A stretch of 64,000 nt of DNA, from contig CANRHU010000005.1 of NCBI GenBank assembly GCA_947630485.1, forward strand, positions 1 to 64,000. The letters are read 5' to 3'. This DNA comes from an uncultured Lachnospiraceae bacterium. Its GTDB lineage: Bacteria; Bacillota; Clostridia; Lachnospirales; Lachnospiraceae. Positions 1-8,851 of the stretch are shown in pieces; positions within the stretch are counted from its first letter, which is position 1, and each line of letters starts with the position of its first letter. The position numbers and the translations under genes were made by a program. The notes below the pieces were generated by a model. It made no database searches. It was not told the DNA's origin and saw only the letters and a program-made list of their open reading frames with translations.

Positions 1-40
1 CCACGACTTAAAATCATGAAAACTCACTGTTTTTCTTGAC

Positions 41-111
41 CAGGGGAAGAGGGGCTCGAACCCCCATCTACGGTTTTGGAGACCGCTGCTCTGCCATTGA
101 ACTATTCCCCT
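41..111 (-). tRNA. tRNA-Trp (anticodon CCA)
   Basis: Reverse complement AGGGGAATAGTTCAATGGCAGAGCAGCGGTCTCCAAAACCGTAGATGGGGGTTCGAGCCCCTCTTCCCCTG folds as a cloverleaf: 7-bp acceptor AGGGGAA/TTCCCCT, anticodon loop CTCCAAA, T-arm GGTTCGAGCC. Confidence 0.95.
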
Positions 112-172
112 ATCCGAAGTCAGCTGAACTGACAACGAAATTATATTATCACAATCCGCGGAGTCTGTCAAT

Positions 173-220
173 CACTTTTCTTGACAGTTTTTGCACCACT
201 TTTCTTGACAGTTTTTGCAC
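173..220. repeat. 24-bp tandem repeat, two perfect copies (CACTTTTCTTGACAGTTTTTGCAC)
   Basis: Direct reading of 173-196 and 197-220. Confidence 0.9.
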
Positions 221-291
221 CCATTTTACGACCCATTTCGCGCCGCGCATCGCACGGCTTCAGGCGCGGGGAATTGCCGAGACACCCTAAG

Positions 292-1668
292 CTACAGCGC
301 GGCAATCGCCTCCCGCACATTTCTGACGCCGATCAGCCGGATTTTTCCTTCTGCTGCCGCGACATTCATCTTATCCAGACAGATCTGCGGCAGAATGCAG
401 GTGGTGAAGCCCAGCTTCACCGCCTCGCGGACACGCTGGTCCGCCATGGAGACGGCCCGCACCTCGCCGGAAAGTCCCACTTCGCCGAATACAATCGTCT
501 TTCCATCCACCGGCTTATCCTTCAGGCTGGAAACCAGCGCCATGACGATTGCCAGGTCAAGCGCCGGCTCGTTCATCCGCATACCGCCCGCGATATTCAC
601 ATAGGCGTCGTACCGCGCCATTTCATAATGACAGCGCTTCTCAAGCACAGCCATCAGAAGGTTCACGCGGTTGCCGTCTGTGCCGGCCGCGGTGCGGCGG
701 GGAATCCCCAGATTCGACTGGGTCACCAACGCCTGCACTTCCAGAAGAATCGGCCTGGTTCCCTCCATCGCGCAGGCTACCACGGCCCCGGACGCGCCGT
801 CAGGACGGCCGTCCAGCATAAATTCCGACGGATTTTCCACCTCCGTAAGGCCCTGCTCCCGCATCTCGAAAACGCCGATCTCATTGGTAGAACCAAACCG
901 GTTTTTGACGCCCCGCAGAATCCGGTAAGACGCGTGCCGGTCTCCTTCAAAATACAGGACGGTATCCACCATGTGTTCCAGCACTCTCGGGCCCGCTACC
1001 ACGCCCTCTTTTGTCACATGTCCCACAATGAAAATGGTGATGCCGGCGCCCTTGGCGATCTGCATCAGCAGGTTCGTGGACTCCCTCACCTGGCTGACGC
1101 TGCCGGGCGCGGACGCCACTTCCTCACGGTACATCGTCTGGATGGAATCGATGATGACCACATCCGGCTTCACTTCCAGAATCGCCTCCTGGATACTGTC
1201 CAGGCTGGTCTCGCAGAGAAACAAAAGCTCCCCGGTCATCCCGCCGAGCCGGTTGGCGCGCAGCTTAATCTGCTTTAGCGATTCCTCTCCGGAAATATAC
1301 AGAACCTTCTTTCCGGCCGCCGCCAGATTCCGGCAAACCTGCAGAAGGAGCGTGGATTTGCCGATGCCGGGATCCCCGCCTACCAGGACGAGGGAGCCGG
1401 CCACTATGCCGCCGCCGAGCACCCGGTCGAGCTCGGCATAGCCCGACGACACGCGGTCCTTCTCCTCCACGGAAATCTCCGACAGTCTCGCGGGAGAAGC
1501 CTTCCGAAGCGGACGCATTTTCAGCGCGGCGCCCGTCCCTTCCTTTCTGGCGGCCGGTTCTTCCACAAACGTATTCCAGGCCTTGCAGGCCGGGCACTGC
1601 CCCATCCATTTAGCCGATTCAAAACCGCATTCCCCGCAGAAGAAGACGGTGCTTTTTGCTTTCGTCAT
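292..1668 (-). CDS. radA: DNA repair protein RadA
   Basis: N-terminal zinc finger (CGECGFESAKWMGQCPAC), Walker A GGDPGIGKST, RadA KNRFG motif, Lon-like C-terminus. Start chosen at MTKAKS rather than the upstream ATG of the ORF call. Confidence 0.95.
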   Translation of the reverse strand: MTKAKSTVFFCGECGFESAKWMGQCPACKAWNTFVEEPAARKEGTGAALKMRPLRKASPARLSEISVEEKDRVSSGYAELDRVLGGGIVAGSLVLVGGDPGIGKSTLLLQVCRNLAAAGKKVLYISGEESLKQIKLRANRLGGMTGELLFLCETSLDSIQEAILEVKPDVVIIDSIQTMYREEVASAPGSVSQVRESTNLLMQIAKGAGITIFIVGHVTKEGVVAGPRVLEHMVDTVLYFEGDRHASYRILRGVKNRFGSTNEIGVFEMREQGLTEVENPSEFMLDGRPDGASGAVVACAMEGTRPILLEVQALVTQSNLGIPRRTAAGTDGNRVNLLMAVLEKRCHYEMARYDAYVNIAGGMRMNEPALDLAIVMALVSSLKDKPVDGKTIVFGEVGLSGEVRAVSMADQRVREAVKLGFTTCILPQICLDKMNVAAAEGKIRLIGVRNVREAIAAL

Positions 1669-1744
1669 GCTACCTCCCGGTCTCCCATACCACATCCATA
1701 CTCAGGCCCGCGGCGTTCCGCACCGTATAAGCACGGAAACCGCG

Positions 1745-2158
1745 TCACCGTCTCCGAATCCGTACCCGCACCGGAGCTGTCCCGCCAAGCTCCACGGAAA
1801 AGCTCAGCTTGCCGCTCATGTTGGTCCGCATACTGCCGACAGCAAAATCATCCACGAAAACCTCGTATTCCTGATCCTCCTCCAGCTGCACCGTGATCTG
1901 GGCGTCCTTCTCACCGTTCACCGAGAATTCCATGACGGAATCGTCCACCGCCAGGTGCTCCACCGACGTGCCGGGCACCGACTCATAGACAAACATGCCG
2001 TTCCGCTCCAGCTTCGTGATCTCGCGGTAGGTCTTCACTTTGTAGAGATCCCCGCAGTTCTCAAAATCATCCGCCTTCGCCTTTTTATCCAATCTGTAAT
2101 CACCAAAACTGATGCTTCCGTCCGCTTCCGCGCGGATCAGTTCCCGTACTTCCGACAT
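1745..2158 (-). CDS. conserved hypothetical protein (137 aa)
   Basis: Intact ORF beginning MSEVRELIRAEADGSISFGDY, between radA and clpC. Confidence 0.7.
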   Translation of the reverse strand: MSEVRELIRAEADGSISFGDYRLDKKAKADDFENCGDLYKVKTYREITKLERNGMFVYESVPGTSVEHLAVDDSVMEFSVNGEKDAQITVQLEEDQEYEVFVDDFAVGSMRTNMSGKLSFSVELGGTAPVRVRIRRR

Positions 2159-2310
2159 ATTCTCCCCTCCTGCTGCTTATTCCCGCCTCCGTCGCCGGCA
2201 TGGCGGTCTGCCGTTTCATTATACAAGACTCTTCTGTAAAAAGCCAGTGAATTTTCTATAAATGTATCCGCCCCGGACAGATACGCGAAACGCGCTGCGG
2301 GCAGAACATG

Positions 2311-4842
2311 TCATGCCTGTTCCTGCAGTTCCTTCTGTTCCTCCGGTTCTTTCCGCTCCTTCGGCTCCTTATCTTCCGCCGGCTCTTTCGCCGCAAACAC
2401 AAGTCCGTCCGGTCCGGCAGTAATCTCCACGCGGTCGCCTTCCTTCACGACGCCGTCGAGAATCTTCTCTGCCAGCTGATCCTCCACCTGGCTCTGAATG
2501 GTTCTGCGCAGTGGCCGGGCGCCGAATTTTTCGTCATAGCCCTTATCGATCAGATACGCCTTGCCGTCCTCCGCCACATCCAGCTCAATGCCCATCTGCT
2601 GGCGGGTCCGCTTATTGATCGCGCTGAGCATAATTGCAACAATGTCCTTCATATTCTCCCGGCTCAGCGGATGGAAGACGATGATCTCATCCACACGGTT
2701 GATAAACTCCGGCTTAAAGATCCGCTTTACCTCCTCCATGACCCGGTCTTTCATAAACTTATATTTCTCCGCGTCGTCGTCTGCGGAGGTAAAGCCGAGC
2801 CGTTTCGGAGAAATAATATTCTCCGCGCCGGCATTGCTGGTCATAATCAGGATGGTATTCTTAAAATCGATCTTCCGTCCCTGGGCGTCTGTGATATGCC
2901 CGTCGTCCAGCACCTGCAGCAGAATATTAAACACATCCGGATGCGCCTTCTCAATCTCGTCGAAGAGAATCACGCTGTAGGGATTGCGGCGCACCTTCTC
3001 GCTCAGCTGGCCGCCTTCGTCATACCCTACGTATCCTGGCGGGGAACCGATCATCTTCGACACGCTGTGCTTCTCCATATATTCCGACATGTCCACACGG
3101 ATCAACGCGTTCTCCGTGCCGAACATTGCCTCCGCCAGCGCCTTGCAAAGCTCCGTCTTGCCCACGCCTGTGGGGCCCAAAAACAGGAAGGAACCGATAG
3201 GACGCTTCGGGTCTTTCAGGCCCACGCGGCCCCTGCGGATGGCCTTGGAGACGGCGGACACGGCCTCCTCCTGCCCCACCACACGCTCATGCAGAATGGA
3301 TTCGAGTTTCTTGAGGCGTTCCGATTCCTCCTCCTCCAGCTTCCGCACCGGAATTTTCGTCCAGCCGGACACCACGTCCGCGATCTCTCCCTCGCCGACT
3401 ACCAGCTTCCGGGTGGTCTTCTCCTTCTGCCAGCGGTCGCGGACCTTCTCGATGCGCTCGCGCTTCTTCTGCTGTTTCTTCTTAATCTCGCCGGCCTTCT
3501 CGTAATTCTCGGAGATAATCGCCTGCTCCTTCTGCTTCTCCAACGTCTCAATCTCTTTCTCCAGAAGCTTAATCTCCTCCGGCTCCACAAACACGGTCAG
3601 GCGCAGCTTCGACGAGGCCTCATCGATCAGGTCAATGGCCTTGTCCGGCAGGAAACGGTCGTTAATATAGCGCGCCGACAGGCGGACGGCAGCGCGCAGG
3701 GCTTCGTCGGTTATGCTCACCTTATGGTGATCCTCATAGCGCCCGCGCAACCCTTTCAGAATCTCATACGCTTCGTCCTCTGACGGTTCCTCCACAGTCA
3801 CCGGCTGGAAGCGCCGCTCCAGGGCCGCGTCCTTCTCGATGTATTTGCGGTATTCCTCGATCGTGGTCGCGCCGATCAGCTGGATCTCCCCGCGCGCCAG
3901 GGACGGCTTTAAAATATTGGAGGCGTCGATGGCCCCCTCCGCCCCGCCCGCACCGATGATCGTGTGGATCTCATCGATGAATAGCAGCACTTCGCCGTCC
4001 TCCATCACCTCGGAGAGCACGCGCTTGATCCGCTCCTCAAATTCTCCCCTGTATTTGGAGCCGGCCACCATGCCGGACAGATCGAGCGTCAGCACCCGCT
4101 TCTGCAAAATGGTCTCCGGCACATCGCCCTCGGCGATCATCTGGGCCAGTCCCTCCACCACGGCGGTCTTACCCACGCCGGGCTCGCCGATGAGGCAGGG
4201 ATTATTCTTCGTGCGGCGGCTCAAAATCTGCACCACCCGCTGAATTTCTCTCTTCCGGCCGATCACCGGATCCAGCTTGCCCTCCCGGGCCAGCGCCGTC
4301 AGATCACGGCTGTAGCTGTCCAGCGTCGGCGTGCTGACATGTCCCTTCGCTCCCGCCGAAACGCCCTGACGGCTTCCCGGAAAGTCCTCGCGTCCCGCGG
4401 GCGCATCTTCCCCCATGGCCGCCAGAAGATCCACATAAAGCCTCTGAATGCTGATCCCCATGGTATTCAGCAGCCTTGTCGCCACGCAGTCGTTCTCCCG
4501 AATCATCGCGATCAGAAGATGCTCCGTGCCGATCAGGGACGCTTTAAAACGCACGGCCTCCCGATAGCTGTTCTCAATCACACGCCTCGCGCTGGGGGTA
4601 TAGGTGCTTGGTTCCGCCAGGCGGGTCGCTTGATTCGGCGTGATCAGCTGGCTGACCAGCTCCATGACCTTGTCCTCCTGCACGCCGCATTCCAGAAGAA
4701 CCCGGGCCGCCACGCCGGTGCCTTCCTGCAGAAGGCCCAGAAGCAGATGCTCGGTTCCCACATAGCTGTGGCCCAGTTCCTCCGCCGCGTCAGCCGCCAG
4801 TTCAATGGCCGTCCTGGCCTTCTCTGTGAATCGATCTATCAT
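2311..4842 (-). CDS. clpC: ATP-dependent Clp protease ATP-binding subunit ClpC
   Basis: Clp N repeats, two AAA+ modules ([26 protein letters not shown]), UVR-like middle region, ClpB-type D2 C-terminus. Confidence 0.95.
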   Translation of the reverse strand: MIDRFTEKARTAIELAADAAEELGHSYVGTEHLLLGLLQEGTGVAARVLLECGVQEDKVMELVSQLITPNQATRLAEPSTYTPSARRVIENSYREAVRFKASLIGTEHLLIAMIRENDCVATRLLNTMGISIQRLYVDLLAAMGEDAPAGREDFPGSRQGVSAGAKGHVSTPTLDSYSRDLTALAREGKLDPVIGRKREIQRVVQILSRRTKNNPCLIGEPGVGKTAVVEGLAQMIAEGDVPETILQKRVLTLDLSGMVAGSKYRGEFEERIKRVLSEVMEDGEVLLFIDEIHTIIGAGGAEGAIDASNILKPSLARGEIQLIGATTIEEYRKYIEKDAALERRFQPVTVEEPSEDEAYEILKGLRGRYEDHHKVSITDEALRAAVRLSARYINDRFLPDKAIDLIDEASSKLRLTVFVEPEEIKLLEKEIETLEKQKEQAIISENYEKAGEIKKKQQKKRERIEKVRDRWQKEKTTRKLVVGEGEIADVVSGWTKIPVRKLEEEESERLKKLESILHERVVGQEEAVSAVSKAIRRGRVGLKDPKRPIGSFLFLGPTGVGKTELCKALAEAMFGTENALIRVDMSEYMEKHSVSKMIGSPPGYVGYDEGGQLSEKVRRNPYSVILFDEIEKAHPDVFNILLQVLDDGHITDAQGRKIDFKNTILIMTSNAGAENIISPKRLGFTSADDDAEKYKFMKDRVMEEVKRIFKPEFINRVDEIIVFHPLSRENMKDIVAIMLSAINKRTRQQMGIELDVAEDGKAYLIDKGYDEKFGARPLRRTIQSQVEDQLAEKILDGVVKEGDRVEITAGPDGLVFAAKEPAEDKEPKERKEPEEQKELQEQA

Positions 4843-4898
4843 ACACAATAATCCTCCTTCTTCATTCTCTGACCGCCGTCTGTCAGGCCGGCAGTCCC

Positions 4899-5933
4899 TT
4901 AAACCAGTTCCGGAAGCCGCTCCCGCAGGTACTCGGCCCTGGCGGCATCCAGTTCTCCCTTATCCAGGGGCTTTTTGGACAGATTCTGAAGGTTCGCGTT
5001 CTGAATCCCCAGAATCAGCTGAAAGACCGAACATGGCTCCGCAAAGCCGATCAGTTCGTCAGCCGTCCCCGTCATCAGCTGTGAGAGGTAGGACATGGCC
5101 TCCTTCATGCCGATCCGTCTGGCGTAGCGAAGCAGGCCGTAGGACTTGTAAATCTCGTCCTCGCGGATCAGGCGGTGATTCTTAAGCGTCATGTTCCTGA
5201 CCTGCGTCTCCTGCTCGTCCAGCTGAAGCGCCACGCGGGTTACCAGATCCACAATATCCTGCTCCGTCAGCCCCATGGTCTTCTGATTGGATATCTCATA
5301 GAAGGCCCCATAATTCTCCCGGCCCTCGCCATAGAGCCCGCGGACGGCCACCCCAAAGCGTCCCATGTCCGCGATCATCGAAGGAAATTTCTTTCCCATC
5401 GACAGGCTGGGCAAATGTACCACGACCGCCGCGTGCATACCGGTTCCCACGTTCGTAGGAAACGCGGTCAGATAACCGTATTTCTCATCAAACGCGTAGG
5501 GAAAACGCGCATTGATAAAATCGTCCAGCTGGCTGGCTTTCTGCCAGGCTTCCCCCACATGCAGGCCGCTCTTAAGCACCTGGATCCGGATATGATCCGA
5601 ACCGTTGAAGACGACGCTTACGTCCTCCTTCTCAGACAGATACATGGACATGGGCGCTTTCTTTTTCAGAATCGCGGAATTGATCACGCGGCGCTCCTTC
5701 AGCATCTTGAGCTCCAGCTCCCCCGCCTGCGACAGATCCAGAAGGCTGCACTCCTGACCGATCTGATTTCCGATATCCTTCAGGCCCTCGCACAGGCGGC
5801 CGACCATCTCTTTCGCCTCAGCGTCAGAAAGACGGGAAGGAAACACATACTCATTCCAGTTGCGGGCCAGACGAACCTTGCTGAAAATGATATTCTTCCG
5901 ATCTCTGTCCGGCTCCTGATACCAGCTAACCAT
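4899..5933 (-). CDS. mcsB: protein arginine kinase McsB (ATP:guanido phosphotransferase)
   Basis: Start at MVSWYQEPDRDRKNIIFSKVRLARNWNEYVFPSRLSD; typical bacterial guanidino kinase, including VGTGMHAAVVVHLPSL. Confidence 0.93.
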   Translation of the reverse strand: MVSWYQEPDRDRKNIIFSKVRLARNWNEYVFPSRLSDAEAKEMVGRLCEGLKDIGNQIGQECSLLDLSQAGELELKMLKERRVINSAILKKKAPMSMYLSEKEDVSVVFNGSDHIRIQVLKSGLHVGEAWQKASQLDDFINARFPYAFDEKYGYLTAFPTNVGTGMHAAVVVHLPSLSMGKKFPSMIADMGRFGVAVRGLYGEGRENYGAFYEISNQKTMGLTEQDIVDLVTRVALQLDEQETQVRNMTLKNHRLIREDEIYKSYGLLRYARRIGMKEAMSYLSQLMTGTADELIGFAEPCSVFQLILGIQNANLQNLSKKPLDKGELDAARAEYLRERLPELV

Positions 5934-6504
5934 CCTCTCTCGCCCCCTCCTTAAGCGCCCGGATCTGATCCCTGCACCAGGCCGCCGTCTCGTATTCTTC
6001 TTTGCGCAGGGCGTCCTTAAGCTTTCTGTCCAGGGCGCGGATCTGCTCCTCCACAGAGCGCGTCTCCCCGGCCGCTCCGTCTTCCCCGCCGTCCTGCGGA
6101 CCGCTCTGCGCTGCCTCCGCCGCCCCCTGATAGGCGGGCCGTTTGCCCTTATGGCAGTCGCTTCCCTGCAGCTGCTTGATATTATCATGGATCAGCACAT
6201 CGAACACGCCGTAGCAGTCGGCGCAGCCGAAACAGCTGTTCTTCACAAACTCCTCGTAGGTCATGCCGCAGGTCGGACAGACGATCTGCTGATATTTCTC
6301 CTGCTTCTGGGCCGGCGTCTCGCCGCCAAGAAGCGCGGACAAAAATTCGGCGAACGGAAATTCCCCGTCAAAAATCGCCGAATACTGGCCAAAATCCAGA
6401 TCACGGGCGCACTGGGCGCAGAAATGGTGCTCCGTCCTGGTGCCATTGATCACTTCCGTATACTGTATATTCGCCTCACGGATCTTACATCTTTCACATA
6501 ACAT
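5926..6504 (-). CDS. mcsA: McsA-like protein with CxxC zinc motifs and UvrB/UvrC motif
   Basis: CERCKIREANIQYTEV, CAQCARDLDF, CPTCGMTYEEF, C-terminal UVR motif (LKDALRKEEYETAAWCRDQIRAL); overlaps mcsB by 8 bp. Confidence 0.92.
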   Translation of the reverse strand: MLCERCKIREANIQYTEVINGTRTEHHFCAQCARDLDFGQYSAIFDGEFPFAEFLSALLGGETPAQKQEKYQQIVCPTCGMTYEEFVKNSCFGCADCYGVFDVLIHDNIKQLQGSDCHKGKRPAYQGAAEAAQSGPQDGGEDGAAGETRSVEEQIRALDRKLKDALRKEEYETAAWCRDQIRALKEGAREDG

Positions 6505-6521
6505 GGCGAAACCTCCCGCAT

Positions 6522-6911
6522 CTATTCCGCTGAATCCTCCCAGTTGGTAAAAACATCGTAGACCTCGTCCACCAACCGGTGTACCTCTTCTCTCTCAATG
6601 CCTCTGCAGACCGCTTTGGCCATGGCAACGGCAATCTCCTCCTTCATCTCCTCCATCACGCGCTTCCGGTCCGCCTCCAGCGCCACAACAGCGCCCCTGC
6701 GGCGATCAAGCTTCACAAAGCCTTCCTCCCGCAAAACCGAATACGCCTTGTTCACCGTATGCATATTGATACTGACATATTCCGCCAGCTGGCGGACTGA
6801 CGGAAGGGAATCTCCCTCCCGGATACGTCCGGTGGCAATTCCGAATATGATCTGATTGCGAAGCTGCATATAAAGCGCTTCATCGCTGTTGAAGTCAACC
6901 CTTAAAACCAT
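6522..6911 (-). CDS. GntR-family (YtrA-like) transcriptional regulator
   Basis: MVLRVDFNSDEALYMQLRNQIIFGIATGRIREGDSLPSVRQLAEYVSINMHTVNKAYSVLREEGFVKLDRRRGAVV, a short GntR winged-helix protein. Confidence 0.93.
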   Translation of the reverse strand: MVLRVDFNSDEALYMQLRNQIIFGIATGRIREGDSLPSVRQLAEYVSINMHTVNKAYSVLREEGFVKLDRRRGAVVALEADRKRVMEEMKEEIAVAMAKAVCRGIEREEVHRLVDEVYDVFTNWEDSAE

Positions 6912-6935
6912 GTTCCCACCATCTTTCGTTATAAC

Positions 6936-6974
6936 TGTTATAGCAATCATATAACATTTTTGTCGAAACGTCAA
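6936..6974 (-). promoter_or_regulatory. promoter of the gntR-mcsA-mcsB-clpC operon with overlapping palindrome
   Basis: Minus strand TTGACG-17 bp-TATGAT (6969-6974 and 6946-6951); perfect 7-bp inverted repeat TGTTATA-N7-TATAACA (6936-6956) overlaps the -10. Confidence 0.75.
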
Positions 6975-7083
6975 GATGGAAAGGGCTGCCACGCACGAGC
7001 AATCCCGCACCCTGGCAGCCCTCTGTTCTGTCTCACGCACACGTTCCTGCCGGAAGCCTGACCGTCCGGCGTTTCCCGCTGCT

Positions 7084-8829
7084 TTACACTCCGAGATCTA
7101 TGATCTGGAAATCGTCATCACCGCCCACATTCTTCTGCTCCTGTCCCTGGGTCTTCGGCGGCTGCATCCCCTGCCGCGCGATCCTGACTCCCTGCTCATT
7201 GTCGCCGGGAAGCGGTCCCTTTACCACATAGCTCTGGTCTCCCGCGCCGTCTGGCAGACGTCTCTGCGCCTGTCCCTGCTGTCCTGCGGCCGAACGGGCG
7301 GAAGGTGCGGGCCTGGCAGTACCCTGCTGCCCCGCAGCCGGTCTCTGGCCTCCCTGACCGGAAGCCGGACGGTATCCCTGACTGCCGCTTAAACCCGGGC
7401 GCTGGCCCTGCGGCGCGCCTGCCGGCCGCTGCTGACCCTGCGGGATCTGCTGGCGGCGCTGCGCCTGACGCTCACGGATCTGCTGCTCAGCCCGGAATTC
7501 CTCCTGCTCGGCATTCTCTTCGTCTTCTTCCATGCCGCGCATGTACCTCTCCTCACGGGAAATCCTGCGGCGTTCCGCCTGGGCGGCCTGCTTCTGTTTC
7601 TCTGAGGACTTATGACGTTCCGGATAACTGCCCCCGTCCTGTCTCTTCTCATAGAAATCATCCTTGCCGCCTCTGGTCGCCACCAGCGCAATAATCACAA
7701 TCAGCAGAACCACTGCCAGCGCGATCAGACCGATGATGATATAGAAGCGCATATTGTAATCACTTAACAGAGAATTGTACTCCTCTACCAGCGCCGCATA
7801 ATCGGAATTGCTCGTCGCATCCACAAGCGGATCGCGGAAGTAGCGCTGAATCGTCTTCTCCGTCAGATCGTAGCGATAGAAATCCGTTTCCCCATTCTCA
7901 TTGGTAGCGTAGAAAATACAGTACTGCGGACTGGCCGCGTCTCCGCCCCAGATCCAGCCCTGTACGTCATGGCCGTCGATGGCGACCTGCGCCGGTACAA
8001 AACCGTCAGGAATCGGAATGTCATCCGTCACCGGATATACCGTCACGCTTCTCTCGGGCGTCCGAAGCACGACGCCCTCCGGGGAAGCTTCCCCTGCGCC
8101 GTCCGCGCCGTCTGCCGTCTTCGTCACCGTGATGGTATACTCCTTCACGGTATGACCATCCTGCGCCGTCACAGTGCAGACGACCGTATTCTCACCTGCC
8201 TGCAGATCCTCATTGCCGCTCACCGCTACGCTCGCACCCGCATCCACTGCCGGCGCGTCCACTACAAGACTGCTCACATCGCCGCCGACTGTGACCGTAT
8301 ACTCTGTCACATCAGCCGAAAACGCAGGCGTCAGCGTACCTGGCGAAACCTGCAGACCGGCCAGATTGGCATTGGTTGAATCTCCGGCCGCCGCCGCGAT
8401 GGTTATCGCGGAAGACCCCTCCCGCTCCACCGTAACGGTCTGGCTGTCGCTGTCGTAAACCTCCTGCGAAGCAATCGTGATCGTGGCAGTTCCCGCGCGC
8501 AGGGCACGGAAAGTCAGCACAAAGGTCAGATCCGTAGCGTTCTGGCTGTCCGTACTTCCGGTTACACGCACAGTACCCGCGCCTCCGCTTGCGCCGTCTC
8601 CGCTCACAAACTCCAAAAGCGACGCGTCATAAGACAATGTCACATCTGCCCTTCCGATGGTCTCCGTACCTGTGGAAGTAATCTTCATATTGACCGTCAC
8701 GGTCTGGCCCGTCGTCGTAGACGGATCAGAGAACGCGATCCGGGCCGCCAGCACCGAAGATGACATACCGAGTGTCATGACAGCAACCAATACGATACCG
8801 GCCAGAAATCGTTTCATACTTCTGTTCAT
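7084..8829 (-). CDS. secreted/membrane protein: cohesin-like domain, cadherin-like beta-sandwich, TM helix, Q/P/G-rich cytoplasmic tail
   Basis: Signal peptide, cohesin-like ARIAFSDPSTTTGQTVTVNMKI...LTFRALRAGTATI, cadherin-like LAGLQVSPGTLTPAFSADVTEYTVTV...KEYTITVTK, TM IIIGLIALAVVLLIVIIALVA, tail ending DDDFQIIDLGV. Confidence 0.8.
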   Translation of the reverse strand: MNRSMKRFLAGIVLVAVMTLGMSSSVLAARIAFSDPSTTTGQTVTVNMKITSTGTETIGRADVTLSYDASLLEFVSGDGASGGAGTVRVTGSTDSQNATDLTFVLTFRALRAGTATITIASQEVYDSDSQTVTVEREGSSAITIAAAAGDSTNANLAGLQVSPGTLTPAFSADVTEYTVTVGGDVSSLVVDAPAVDAGASVAVSGNEDLQAGENTVVCTVTAQDGHTVKEYTITVTKTADGADGAGEASPEGVVLRTPERSVTVYPVTDDIPIPDGFVPAQVAIDGHDVQGWIWGGDAASPQYCIFYATNENGETDFYRYDLTEKTIQRYFRDPLVDATSNSDYAALVEEYNSLLSDYNMRFYIIIGLIALAVVLLIVIIALVATRGGKDDFYEKRQDGGSYPERHKSSEKQKQAAQAERRRISREERYMRGMEEDEENAEQEEFRAEQQIRERQAQRRQQIPQGQQRPAGAPQGQRPGLSGSQGYRPASGQGGQRPAAGQQGTARPAPSARSAAGQQGQAQRRLPDGAGDQSYVVKGPLPGDNEQGVRIARQGMQPPKTQGQEQKNVGGDDDFQIIDLGV

Positions 8830-8851
8830 TCTGCTTATCCCCTTTCTTGGT

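Noticed and set aside
181-1278. 365-aa plus-strand ORF opposite radA
   Set aside because: Antisense to a convincing radA; composition (His/Arg-rich) is typical of shadow ORFs in GC-rich sequence.
2308-3783. 491-aa plus-strand ORF opposite clpC
   Set aside because: Shadow of ClpC codon usage; no recognisable domain.
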